64,000 nucleotides of DNA from an uncultured Ruminococcus sp. (GCA_902778175.1 CACYWT010000025.1:33801-97800), one strand, 5' to 3'. Counted from the first letter of the stretch, positions 29,701-36,492 are shown. Made by a program: numbers and translations. Notes: a model not told the origin generated them from the letters alone.

Positions 29701-30614
29701 ACCGATACGACCTGAGCCCATATCGGGATCTGATTCCCGGCAAGACCGTCCGGATAGCCCTTGCCGTCGAATTTTTCGTGATGATAACGGCAGATGTCAT
29801 AGCAGTATGTGAAATATTCGTTTCTCTCAACGCTGTCAAGCTGGTTCAGAAGATCGCAGCCCTTGACCGTATGCTCCTTCATGATATTGAATTCTTCATA
29901 AGTCAGGCGGCGCGGACTGAGCAGTATCGAATCCGGTATTGCTATCTTTCCGATATCGTGCAGTGACGAGGCGGAGGCGATAAGGTTTATTTTCTCCTCC
30001 GTCATATTATATTTGGGATATTTTACAGCCAGAGCTCTCAGCATTACCTCTGTGAATTTCTTGATACGGTGGATATGCCGTCCGGATTCAACATCACGGT
30101 ATTCGATAACGGTGCTGAGCGTATCGAGCATATCGTTATTTATTGTATTGATCTTTCTCTGCTGGAGTTTCAGAGCCTTGTTCTGCGCGAGGATCTTTGC
30201 GGTCTGACGCTCAACGAGAGCCTCAAGCTCCTTTTTATGAGAATACAGCTCGATAAGATTTGCAACGCGGTTCCTGATTATATGCGGATTTACCGGAGAA
30301 GCCGTTACGTCGCAGTATGGCATTTCGATATCCTTTACTCTTATGCGGTGGTAGCTTTCTACGTTGAGTATGAGAATGACCGGGATATTTTCAAAGACTT
30401 TCAGGTTTGTCAGAGTCTGCACCATTTCATTTGTAAAATTACGCGCAATGCTCTCGTTTATCAGGATAATTGAAATACTGTTTTTATACTGTGTCAGTAA
30501 TTTGAAGGTCAACTCGCTGCCGGAGGTTTCGATTATCTCGTACTGAGATGAAAATATCTCATGCAGAATAGATCTGTTCATTTCTATGGTATCGGCTACA
30601 AGTACTTTATTCAT
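26718..30614 (-). CDS. Multidomain HD-GYP protein with degenerate GGDEF and EAL domains
   Basis: A 1298-residue cytoplasmic signalling protein. In order: a receiver-like domain (about 1-115, no clear phospho-Asp site), a short coiled coil, an HD-GYP phosphodiesterase domain with intact motifs (LHDIGKIAIPD and YHHEKFDGKGYPDGL, then VVSVADCYDALT), a PAS-like domain, a GGDEF-like domain in which GGEEF is replaced by RVEDDNF, an EAL-like domain without the EAL signature, a second PAS domain (about 990-1110), and a second GGDEF-like domain with RISGAQF. Only the HD-GYP part looks catalytic, so it probably degrades cyclic di-GMP and senses signals through the inactive domains. The start MNKVLVAD (30614) has GGAGTG ten bases upstream; 30620 is an alternative. 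Confidence 0.85.
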   Translation of the reverse strand: MNKVLVADTIEMNRSILHEIFSSQYEIIETSGSELTFKLLTQYKNSISIILINESIARNFTNEMVQTLTNLKVFENIPVILILNVESYHRIRVKDIEMPYCDVTASPVNPHIIRNRVANLIELYSHKKELEALVERQTAKILAQNKALKLQQRKINTINNDMLDTLSTVIEYRDVESGRHIHRIKKFTEVMLRALAVKYPKYNMTEEKINLIASASSLHDIGKIAIPDSILLSPRRLTYEEFNIMKEHTVKGCDLLNQLDSVERNEYFTYCYDICRYHHEKFDGKGYPDGLAGNQIPIWAQVVSVADCYDALTSERPYKAAFSHEQAVQMIRTGACGKFSDEMMDCFSEVLPEFKKLALEYADVNHADSSVEKGSDHKLSEDEQDTTQDLYRKMDRSDLIRTIEQQKTEMRETRRRDNEILNRVSDFVFEFDLKKDLAEERKGSFKDIFGYVPKNYNEAVTLFAGLSPDDYQSKTARTMRLENLYSEILKDNEKVVLECPLKLDGSAYSPVRCTIVPVCEDDDITSIFISIQRLVYGGNAMNSDETVTNRDSMTGLLNFSGLRIETDDYLSHAGKNGKHLLILIDIDGFRTINRQTGYRFGNEILKDIANILRSQFTDNNIIGRVEDDNFIVFLKDSPDRDENLAIVDKVFRSLHKIYSFNGRTYPEISACIGVTAYPANGKTFDELFFNSSKAVDIAKINGKDMYLFYNSNMRTSWEISSVKNELADPRKDLIRYGSYFAPVLDSAAEKVVSYEVIESSEHFGKEFNFDEMYTAMSRNSNITAFSLDSLHRVFSVIHNMEKDGLELPDISIVTIFKGKDCNVIMRAIDEILVRYPVKCSNICIDITHDMLRDMDMRQITEFTDYLKGKGFEIGVYNVGLDSINTKCFTNRMFDRITFANDFLDEISSGIIPIDILVYLIDCFTELGAKNYMPMNADEDIIRQLRMKTDIVFGIHSTDLCDEFTFREIARKEGARTDIPVLGHEKSSLVLNDRLYDEILEQTKSFIFEWSPRLDSVKFSGSFEKLYGYNPETYDFIKNIRSNPMVHPDDIKRFLEKMNFARSEGADSECLVRIYNMITDEHIWNRVHFVAVRNAAGVPVKIMAVCADVSGENEDSENTDARRDRTDYITNLYNRTATENKIKNYLYDDGAAGIHALIVAEICNFDSVEEALGKSFANAILKETADNVRELFRDSDIIGRISGAQFVIFVKGMSNIDKITEKAEAICSIMRRKFDTADGEISVFGKLGVSMYPSGGRSYEELYSTAMKSLYYAKHNISEDLVFDRNIMNTKRLNDGNKY

Positions 30615-30700
30615 ACGCATTTCACTCCATTTTATTACAGGACTTGCACAATAATGATATTTTCTTTTTCCTTTTAAAAAACACAAATTTTCCTTTTATC

Positions 30701-30729
30701 ATTATACATTAACAACAGGAATTTGTACA
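30701..30729 (-). promoter_or_regulatory. Promoter of the HD-GYP gene
   Basis: On the minus strand TGTACA (30729-30724), a 17-base spacer and TATAAT (30706-30701), about 87 bases upstream of the start. Confidence 0.7.
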
Positions 30730-30796
30730 GATATTTTTTATAAATTTATGCACTTTTTAAATTTTGTTTAGTAAAAATTATATAAATTGAACAATT

Positions 30797-30922
30797 ATAA
30801 CCGCAAAGTATGTCCCCCGAGTCTCGCCTGCCGGCTCGGTCGGTGCTTCTGCTTCGCAGAGGTGTCCACTGGACACCCGCACCCTCTAAGGTGCCTTTGC
30901 TTGTTGAAAGCAAAGCTTTTAA
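30797..30922 (+). repeat. Dispersed mosaic hairpin repeat, copy 2
   Basis: The shortest copy: the left block runs unchanged through GGTGTCCACTGGACACC and CGCACCCTCTAAGG, then joins the right block (TGCCTTTGCTTGTTGAAAGC). The whole middle section containing the two hairpins of copies 1 and 3 is missing. It lies in the divergent space between the HD-GYP gene and the MecA-like gene, away from any transcript end. Confidence 0.9.
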
Positions 30923-30964
30923 GCGCACTTTAATGAGTATCACAAAACATCCATAATTTTGGTA

Positions 30965-30993
30965 TTGCAAAAGTGTATGCAGTTTAATATTAT
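30965..30993 (+). promoter_or_regulatory. Promoter of the MecA-like gene
   Basis: TTGCAA (30965-30970), a 17-base spacer and TATTAT (30988-30993), about 70 bases before the ATG at 31064. Confidence 0.7.
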
Positions 30994-31063
30994 GGTAATA
31001 CAAGATGATTTTTTGATCAGGCGGCGCAGTATTTATGACTTCCGCCTTTGTACGGAGGATACA

Positions 31064-31621
31064 ATGAATATCGAGCAAATCAATACCTCAAGGATCCTTA
31101 TTTCCCTTTGCGACAAAGAGCTGAGGGAATATGACCTGACCTATGAAACGATGGATCTGAAAAATGAAAAAGCGAGAAAGGTCATCATGCAGCTGCTGAG
31201 TACGGCTGAGGACAGGACGGGAATACCGCTTTGCAGCGGCAGGGTAATGATAGAGGCTATGAAATACGATCACGGGTGTATCCTGCTGGTGACGCTTATC
31301 AGGGGACGCAAGGGTAAAACCTACCGTATTGCAGGGCGCAGCAGCGTATATGCTTTTTTCTTCGGGGACAGCGAAACCATGCTTTGCTGTATGGAGCAGC
31401 TCAGTCTTTGCGGTGAAGGAGGAAAGACGTCATCGTTATATTTATCTCCGTCAGGGGGATATATACTGATATGCAATGCAGTGGCGCGCTGCGCTTTTGT
31501 AAGGATAGCCGGAGAATATGCCGACGCTGTCCGCAAGGGGAGGGTATACTGCGCTGCGCTCAGGGAGAAATGCCGGTGTCTTGTGCGCGGAAATGCGGTA
31601 AAAGTCTGCTGCGGACAATAA
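31064..31621 (+). CDS. MecA-like adaptor protein
   Basis: A 185-residue protein resembling MecA, the adaptor that brings substrates to the ClpCP protease. The N-terminus MNIEQINTSRILISL and the following ELREYDLTYETM match the MecA N-terminal substrate-binding domain. The C-terminal half has the family pattern of YAFFFGDSETML, SSLYLSPSGGYILIC and an AGEYAD-then-LREK end, the part that contacts ClpC. It is shorter than Bacillus MecA (about 218) and unusually rich in cysteine in its C-terminal half. The ATG at 31064 is supported by GGAGG; the frame extends upstream to 30959 but lacks a site there. Confidence 0.7.
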   Translation: MNIEQINTSRILISLCDKELREYDLTYETMDLKNEKARKVIMQLLSTAEDRTGIPLCSGRVMIEAMKYDHGCILLVTLIRGRKGKTYRIAGRSSVYAFFFGDSETMLCCMEQLSLCGEGGKTSSLYLSPSGGYILICNAVARCAFVRIAGEYADAVRKGRVYCAALREKCRCLVRGNAVKVCCGQ

Positions 31622-31652
31622 AAATACCGCATACCGAAGCTACGGTATGCGG
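31617..31652 (-). terminator. Terminator of the 49-residue membrane protein gene
   Basis: CCGCATACCG (31627-31636) pairs perfectly with CGGTATGCGG (31643-31652). Read on the minus strand it is followed by TATTTTTATT. On the plus strand, just after the MecA-like stop, the T tract is missing, so termination in that direction is less certain. Confidence 0.78.
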
Positions 31653-31757
31653 GGAAAAATCTTGCAGTAAAACGCACCTTACTGACCGTCACTGTTCGTG
31701 AAAAAACGATCATCTGACGGAGAACCGATACTGCCGAATTTTTTTGTTACGGTAAAA

Positions 31758-31907
31758 TTATTGAATCGAGCTGTCAAGATAATGCTCGAGCTCTTCTTCG
31801 TCTCGTCTTTGCTTCTCCTTGAAGATAAGAAACGCAGTAACCGCAGCAGTGACAGCTGCAACTCCGCCGATAACGGAAAGGAGTACAGTGAGTAATGATC
31901 TGTTCAT
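31758..31907 (-). CDS. Small single-span membrane protein (49 residues)
   Basis: A short gene with very good expression signals. The product starts MNRSLLTVLL, has one hydrophobic segment (roughly residues 5-28, rich in Val and Ala), then a charged tail KEKQRRDEEELEHYLDSSIQ. The perfect ribosome binding site AAGGAGGT lies at 31923-31916, nine bases from the ATG. A promoter (31966-31971 and 31943-31948) and a terminator (31617-31652) bracket it, so it is a complete transcription unit of about 320 bases. No family is recognised. The acidic-basic tail would face the cytoplasm if the N-terminus is outside. A frame at 31679-31861 overlaps it in another phase and is rejected. Confidence 0.82.
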   Translation of the reverse strand: MNRSLLTVLLSVIGGVAAVTAAVTAFLIFKEKQRRDEEELEHYLDSSIQ

Positions 31908-31942
31908 AGGGTTATACCTCCTTAATAAAATTCCATATAATG

Positions 31943-31971
31943 ATTATATACTATTATTTCCGAAAAGTCAA
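31943..31971 (-). promoter_or_regulatory. Promoter of the 49-residue protein gene
   Basis: On the minus strand TTGACT (31971-31966), a 17-base spacer and TATAAT (31948-31943), a near-consensus promoter. Confidence 0.9.
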
Positions 31972-31979
31972 TCAATTTT

Positions 31980-32275
31980 TATGCGGAGTGCCGCGTGCTC
32001 GCGCCGGCGTGCCGCCGGTGTCCATTCGCGTTGGTCGCTGCGCCTCCGGCTCCGCTCTTAATACAAGGCGGTAGTTTACTGGTCGCGGTTTTTACTAAAC
32101 TGACAGTCGCGGCTTTATAGTTGAATCCCGATAGAACTTTCAACGCGAATAGCACGAAGTGCGCGGGTCCAGGGAGCTTGCTCCCTGGCGAGGTCCGGGC
32201 GAGCAGCCCGGGCAGGTTTGATCGGCAGCCCAACAAGAGCAGGCACTGCGCGCGCTTCAAGCATTTTGCCAATTA
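31980..32275 (-). repeat. GC-rich structured noncoding element after the DUF6512 gene
   Basis: About 295 bases much richer in G and C than the neighbouring intergenic DNA. It holds strong hairpins: CCAGGGAG CTTG CTCCCTGG, then a CCGGGC/GCCCGG stem, and CGCCGGCG-type palindromes near the left end. A 97-codon minus-strand frame crosses it but has low-complexity, repeat-like content and no family match. A short segment at 43451-43478 (GGCGGAGTGCCTCCGC) has a similar flavour. It looks like a dispersed repeat rather than a gene. Confidence 0.65.
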
Positions 32276-32794
32276 TTATTTTACATTCAGGAACATCGGG
32301 GAATCCGGAGGAAAGAAAGTAAAACCGATAAACATTGCCGCAAGACAGAGAAGTATTATAACTGCCGAAATATTAAGTGCGGGTCCGGCTTCGGGATTTT
32401 TCCGCAGCTGTTTTTCGGATATGCGGATACTCAGCCATACCGAAATGAAAAATATCAGTATATCCGCGATAAAGAAGTTTCTGCCGGTCATTCCGGTATA
32501 GGAATAGAATGAAACGGGAATGAAGAAAAGTCCTGTCAGGATACCCTTTGCCGCTGCCGGGAGAAAACCGCTTTTTTTCCTGCCGATGAGGAGCCACTGT
32601 ACAAAGACGTAGATAAGCATCGGGAAAAACAGCAGCTTCATATGTTCCCATGTGCTTTCATTGACTGATGTGAAAGCGCCGACCACGGGATTATTGCCGC
32701 TGAGCTGATAAAGGAAATGAAACAAGCATCCGAGAGCAGATACCAATATGAATCCTGTCGGAAAAGACAATCCGTTTCTGATCTTGTTGGGCAT
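32276..32794 (-). CDS. DUF6512-like membrane protein
   Basis: A 172-residue integral membrane protein with about five hydrophobic segments (FPTGFILVSALGCLFHFLY, LLFFPMLIYVFVQWLL, ILTGLFFIPVSFY, IADILIFFISVWLSI, ISAVIILLCLAAMFIGF). The motif NESTWEHMKLLFFP between the first two segments is characteristic of a small uncharacterised membrane family that I recall as DUF6512. The function is unknown. It is transcribed alone and its stop is immediately followed by the GC-rich element. Confidence 0.75.
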   Translation of the reverse strand: MPNKIRNGLSFPTGFILVSALGCLFHFLYQLSGNNPVVGAFTSVNESTWEHMKLLFFPMLIYVFVQWLLIGRKKSGFLPAAAKGILTGLFFIPVSFYSYTGMTGRNFFIADILIFFISVWLSIRISEKQLRKNPEAGPALNISAVIILLCLAAMFIGFTFFPPDSPMFLNVK

Positions 32795-32923
32795 AATATC
32801 ACCGCTTATATTTTTTTACTATATTATTCTTTTATCCGACAGAATATTCCGGACAGCGATTTATGGCGAATGACAGTGAGAACAATTGATCGTCAGTCAG
32901 GCAACTGAATTTGGGAACGCTGG

Positions 32924-32952
32924 TTGACAATAATAATAGTTTGAGCTATTAT
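32924..32952 (+). promoter_or_regulatory. Promoter of the TraB/GumN lipoprotein gene
   Basis: TTGACA (32924-32929), a 17-base spacer and TATTAT (32947-32952), about 30 bases before the start codon. It probably also serves the next two genes. Confidence 0.85.
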
Positions 32953-32983
32953 TAGTTTATAATATTTTTAAGGAATGATTCAT

Positions 32984-34186
32984 ATGAGAAAAATAAAAAA
33001 ACTATCCGTAGCGGCGGCTGTTCTGGCTGCTCTGACATTGTTCGCAGGCTGCAATAATACCGGCGACAGCAAAACCTCTGCTTCTTCTGCGCCGGAAAGT
33101 ACTGCGTCGGTCCAGGAAAGCAGTAAAGCCGATGAATCCTCCGCAGAAAGTAAACCGGATTCGTCTTTGGAAAGCAGCAAGGACGATAACAGCAAGGCTC
33201 AGACTTCATCTGACGGATCCTCCTCCCCGGCAGGCGAACAGACAGAGGATACCATTACCCCTGCCGTTTGGGAAGCTGCCGACCAGAACGGGAACAGCAT
33301 TTATCTTATGGGCTCCATGCATCTTGCATTGCCTGATGCGGTCAATTATCCCGGTTACTATGAAACAGCCTATGCAAAATGTGATGCCCTTGCGGTCGAA
33401 TGTGATGTCAGCAATGTCAATATCAGTCAGCTTTCCGCGCTGAACAGTGTGCTTTATACGGACGGAACAAAAATTTCGGATCATGTTCCGAAGGACGATT
33501 ACGAAAAGGCAAAAACTACACTCCAGAACGCAGGAGCTTATATGTCTGCGTATGATTATTACAAGCCTATAATGTGGACGCAGATCGCAGAGGTGACTGC
33601 GGCGACGCAGGCAGGTCTGAGCGCTGATTACGGCGCGGATACCTTTATGATCAAACGCGCAAAGGAAGAGGGAAAGGAAATACTTGAGCTTGAATCGGTG
33701 GAATATCAATATGAAATCATGGCTGAAATTCCCGAAGAAACAGCATTGCTCCTTTTCAAGGAAATAGGGAAACCGGATTATACGGAAGAAACCGCAAAGC
33801 AGCTGCAGAAGTATTACGATAACTGGAGCAAGGGAACACTGGACGAATCTATCCTCTCTCCGGAAAACAGCCTTACTCCGGAACAGAAAAAGCTTATAGA
33901 TGACTACAATCAATTATTGATCTTCGACCGCAATAAAAACATGGAGGGAAAAATAAAGGAATACCTCGCCTCAGGCAAAAAGGTCATGGTCATTGCAGGA
34001 GCAGCTCATTTCTACGGAGATAAGGGAATACTGCAGCTCCTCGAAAATGACGGATATAAGATCCGCCGGCTCACATCGGCAGACGCCGATCCTTCTGTCG
34101 GCACAGAAAGCAAGGTCATTTCCCTGCCGGAACAGTCATCTGTATCCGAAACAGAAACCGACCCCGGTATTCCCAGAGCCGCATGA
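32984..34186 (+). CDS. TraB/GumN family lipoprotein
   Basis: A 400-residue lipoprotein with lipobox LFAGC (C23), followed by a Ser-rich linker of about 65 residues and a TraB/GumN domain. Domain signs are WEAADQNGNSIYLMGSMHLA near its start, LAVECDVS, the GADTFMIKRAKEEGKEILELES segment, and MVIAGAAHFYGDKGILQLL near the end. Some TraB members are metalloproteases; in bacteria the role is mostly unknown. I chose ATG 32984, which is nine bases from AAGGA; ATG 32975 is too close to it. It is followed by a ComEC-like gene 18 bases later. Confidence 0.87.
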   Translation: MRKIKKLSVAAAVLAALTLFAGCNNTGDSKTSASSAPESTASVQESSKADESSAESKPDSSLESSKDDNSKAQTSSDGSSSPAGEQTEDTITPAVWEAADQNGNSIYLMGSMHLALPDAVNYPGYYETAYAKCDALAVECDVSNVNISQLSALNSVLYTDGTKISDHVPKDDYEKAKTTLQNAGAYMSAYDYYKPIMWTQIAEVTAATQAGLSADYGADTFMIKRAKEEGKEILELESVEYQYEIMAEIPEETALLLFKEIGKPDYTEETAKQLQKYYDNWSKGTLDESILSPENSLTPEQKKLIDDYNQLLIFDRNKNMEGKIKEYLASGKKVMVIAGAAHFYGDKGILQLLENDGYKIRRLTSADADPSVGTESKVISLPEQSSVSETETDPGIPRAA

Positions 34187-34204
34187 TAAAGAAAGGTCTG
34201 ACCT

Positions 34205-35104
34205 ATGAAATATAAACGACTGACAGCGCTGGTGCTTGTAATTGCCGTCTTGTTTTCGTTTTGCTCCTGCGATACGCTGAATCAGTTCTTTGAAAACGAT
34301 CTTGACGCGGAATCAAGAATAGACAGCGACGATCTTATCAGCCATTTTATCGACGTCGGACAGGGCGACAGCGAATTTATTGAGCTGCCCGACGGAAAAA
34401 CCATGCTGATAGATGCAGGAACAAGGGAAGGCGGAAACAATACCATAAGACTAATCAAAAAACTCGGTTACAGGAAAATCGACTATCTTATCGGGACTCA
34501 TCCTCATTCCGACCATATAGGCGGACTTGCGGACGTTATAAAAGCCTTCGATATCGGCACGATATATATGCCCGATGCGGAAACCCAGACAAGCACATAT
34601 GAATATCTTCTGAAAACCATAAAGAACAAAAACAAGAAGATCAAAAAAGCAAAGGCAGGTATGAGGATAATATCCTCGGAGGAATTTGACTACTCTGCGG
34701 ATATCCTTGCGCCCGTAAGCGACAGCTATGAATCCCTCAATAACTATTCCGTTGTCATAATGCTAAGATACAAAAACCGCCGCTTGCTCTATATGGGAGA
34801 TGCCGAGGCTCTTGCCGAAAAGGAGCTTGCTGACAATAATACCGACCTTTCCGCAGATGTCGTCAAGGTGGGGCATCACGGAAGCAATTCCTCCTCAAGC
34901 GATGCTTTTGTCAAAAAGACAGGAGCGTCCTATGCCGTTATCTCCGTGGGAAAGGACAATGATTATTACCATCCCCATTCAAAGATCGTCAAACGCTGGA
35001 AAAACGCAGGAGCGTCAGTTCTGCGCACCGACCTGTGCGGAAACATTACAATATGTACTGACGGAAATGCGATATCCGTAAAATGCGAAAAACAGGAGGC
35101 TTGA
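34205..35104 (+). CDS. ComEC-like metallo-beta-lactamase-fold lipoprotein
   Basis: A 299-residue secreted hydrolase with a lipoprotein-type signal (LVLVIAVLFSFCSC). The metallo-beta-lactamase fold shows the two-metal motif HPHSDHIGG, a later aspartate in LLYMGDAEA and a histidine in VGHHGSNSSSS, then YYHPHSKIVKRW. This is the free-standing version of the ComEC/Rec2 C-terminal domain, likely a nuclease or phosphodiesterase outside the cell. It is flanked by the TraB/GumN lipoprotein and a DUF3006 protein; the MBL-DUF3006 pair is common in Firmicutes. There is no ComEC membrane channel here, so a role in DNA uptake is not implied. Confidence 0.9.
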   Translation: MKYKRLTALVLVIAVLFSFCSCDTLNQFFENDLDAESRIDSDDLISHFIDVGQGDSEFIELPDGKTMLIDAGTREGGNNTIRLIKKLGYRKIDYLIGTHPHSDHIGGLADVIKAFDIGTIYMPDAETQTSTYEYLLKTIKNKNKKIKKAKAGMRIISSEEFDYSADILAPVSDSYESLNNYSVVIMLRYKNRRLLYMGDAEALAEKELADNNTDLSADVVKVGHHGSNSSSSDAFVKKTGASYAVISVGKDNDYYHPHSKIVKRWKNAGASVLRTDLCGNITICTDGNAISVKCEKQEA

Positions 35105-35108
35105 TATC

Positions 35109-35441
35109 ATGATGCAGGTTACAGTTGACAGAATAGAAAACGATATGGTCATTGTTGAGATCGGAAAAAATAATTTCTCGAAGCTCCCTTCCGTTGTTGT
35201 CCCCGATGCAAAGGAAGGGGATATAATAACCATAGTATCAAAAAAAGAATCGCAGTTCATGATATCAAAAAAGGACGGGTATTATTCATATGTTCTTACC
35301 CCGAAAGGAAAATATGCGCTTCCACATAATGTGACAGACGGCGCAAAGCCCGGAGAATTTATCTCTTTCGTCGTGGAGCATGAACTTACAGAAATGAAAA
35401 AAAGCAAAATAAGACGACTGATGGATAATCTTTTTGAATAA
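35109..35441 (+). CDS. DUF3006 domain protein
   Basis: A 110-residue protein whose first 65 or so residues match the small beta-rich DUF3006 domain (VTVDRIENDMVIVEIG, then LPSVVVPDAKEGDIITI). The rest has a YSYVLTPKGKYALPHN segment and a basic tail. No signal peptide is seen. It starts four bases after the MBL gene stop with GGAGG-like spacing, so it is co-translated. The function is unknown; the domain is usually found next to ComEC-like hydrolases. Confidence 0.8.
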   Translation: MMQVTVDRIENDMVIVEIGKNNFSKLPSVVVPDAKEGDIITIVSKKESQFMISKKDGYYSYVLTPKGKYALPHNVTDGAKPGEFISFVVEHELTEMKKSKIRRLMDNLFE

Positions 35442-35486
35442 AATTGTCAAATTTGGAATAAATGTGTAAAAAACTTACGATTCATC

Positions 35487-35515
35487 TTGACGTAGCAGGG
35501 TTTTGACATTATAAT
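35487..35515 (+). promoter_or_regulatory. Promoter of the TerB-like gene
   Basis: TTGACG (35487-35492), a 17-base spacer and TATAAT (35510-35515), about 45 bases before the ATG. Confidence 0.88.
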
Positions 35516-35560
35516 ATAGCTATAAGGCAATACAACAATAAAACAACGGAGGTTTCAATT

Positions 35561-35965
35561 ATGTTTTTGAATCAGTTGAATGAAAATGAGAAAGAGCTTT
35601 ATCTTGAGCTGTGCGCACACGCTGTAATGGCTGACGATGTATTTGCTCCCGATGAAATGGAATCCATTGCACTGATCTGTCACGAACTGATGATCCCCAA
35701 TCATATGCCCGACAATGAACAGCCTGTACAGGATATTCTTGATAATCTGAATCTTATCGCATCAAAGCAGCAGAAGAACATTATGCTGCTGGAGCTTATT
35801 CTTCTTCTGAAGAAAGACGGTGTGCTTGACGCTGCCGAAACGGTATTCCTTGAGCAGGTAAGGATAGGTCTTGAGATATCCCCCGAAAAATACAGCGCGC
35901 TGTTTGCTCTTGCAAATATACATCTTGTTATCCAGAAAGAGCTTACGCTCGCTATTGACACCTGA
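35561..35965 (+). CDS. TerB-like helical protein
   Basis: A 134-residue, all-helical acidic protein with the layout of the TerB/TerB-like family: an early ADDVFAPDEMESIALICHEL helix resembling the acidic metal-binding turn, and a DGVLDAAETVFLEQV repeat of it in the second half. TerB members bind calcium or sit at membranes in stress responses; tellurite resistance itself is not implied. GGAGG precedes the start. It is monocistronic, and repeat copy 3 lies between its stop and its terminator. Confidence 0.65.
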   Translation: MFLNQLNENEKELYLELCAHAVMADDVFAPDEMESIALICHELMIPNHMPDNEQPVQDILDNLNLIASKQQKNIMLLELILLLKKDGVLDAAETVFLEQVRIGLEISPEKYSALFALANIHLVIQKELTLAIDT

Positions 35966-35987
35966 TGCTGCATTACAGAGATCAGTA

Positions 35988-36149
35988 TTAAAAGCTTTGC
36001 TTTCAACAAGCAAAGGCAAGCCGTAGGCTTGCTGTCGTTCAGTGGGAGATTTTTACTCCCACTGAACGGATATATGGCACACACCTCTGCGAAGCAGAAG
36101 CACCGACCGAGCCGGCAGGCGAGACTCGGGGGACATACTTTGCGGTTAT
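35988..36149 (-). repeat. Dispersed mosaic hairpin repeat, copy 3
   Basis: This copy is inverted relative to copies 1 and 2. The left block is the same through GCTTCTGCTTCGCAGAGGTGT. The middle holds a perfect 13-pair hairpin, CGTTCAGTGGGAG (36036-36048) with CTCCCACTGAACG (36056-36068). Copy 1 has only one arm of this hairpin and copy 2 has none. AGCAAGCC/GGCTTGCT and the right block complete it. Confidence 0.9.
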
Positions 36150-36162
36150 AACCAATAATATC

Positions 36163-36188
36163 AGCTCCGGTCCGGCCGGAGCTTTATT
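36163..36188 (+). terminator. Intrinsic terminator after the TerB-like gene
   Basis: AGCTCCGG (36163-36170) pairs with CCGGAGCT (36176-36183), followed by TTATT. The T tract is short. Confidence 0.7.
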
Positions 36189-36194
36189 CATAAT

Positions 36195-36235
36195 AAAGAA
36201 ACAGAGCCGTACCGGATATTCTCCGGAACGGCTCT
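36195..36235 (-). terminator. Terminator of the ylxM-ffh-rpsP-khpA transcript
   Basis: AGAGCCGTTCCGG and CCGGTACGGCTCT (36203-36235) form a long stem with one mismatch, followed on the minus strand by GTTTCTTTATT. Confidence 0.8.
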
Positions 36236-36258
36236 TTCGGTTATTCAGCACCTCGTGA

Positions 36259-36492
36259 TCACTCGATCTCGACCTGTACCTTTTCTTCATTTCTTGCAGC
36301 AGCAGCTCTCATAACAGTGCGGATAGCCTTTGCAATCCTTCCCTGTCTGCCGATAACTCTGCCCATATCATCTTCTGAAACATGGAGATGATATACGATA
36401 ATTCCTTCTTCGTTTTTATCGTCCGCTGTAACGGTTATTTCTTCGGGCTTTTCTACAAGGCCCGATACAATAGAAATAAGTAGTTCTTTCAT
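36259..36492 (-). CDS. khpA: KH-domain RNA-binding protein KhpA
   Basis: A 77-residue protein with a single KH fold, recognised by GRVIGRQGRIAKAIRTVM, which contains the GxxG RNA-contact loop. KhpA pairs with KhpB/Jag in Gram-positives, binds many RNAs and affects cell division. It is 25 bases downstream of rpsP, the usual arrangement, and is the last gene of the ylxM-ffh-rpsP-khpA group. GGAGG precedes its ATG. Confidence 0.93.
   Translation of the reverse strand: MKELLISIVSGLVEKPEEITVTADDKNEEGIIVYHLHVSEDDMGRVIGRQGRIAKAIRTVMRAAAARNEEKVQVEIE

Noticed and set aside
31679..31861. 60-codon minus-strand frame overlapping the 49-residue gene
   Set aside because: It is in a different phase and lacks a ribosome binding site, whereas the 49-codon frame has a perfect one and a promoter.
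31979..32272. 97-codon minus-strand frame in the GC-rich element
   Set aside because: The region is dominated by hairpins and palindromes; the translation is low complexity and has no strong ribosome binding site. I treat it as a repeat.
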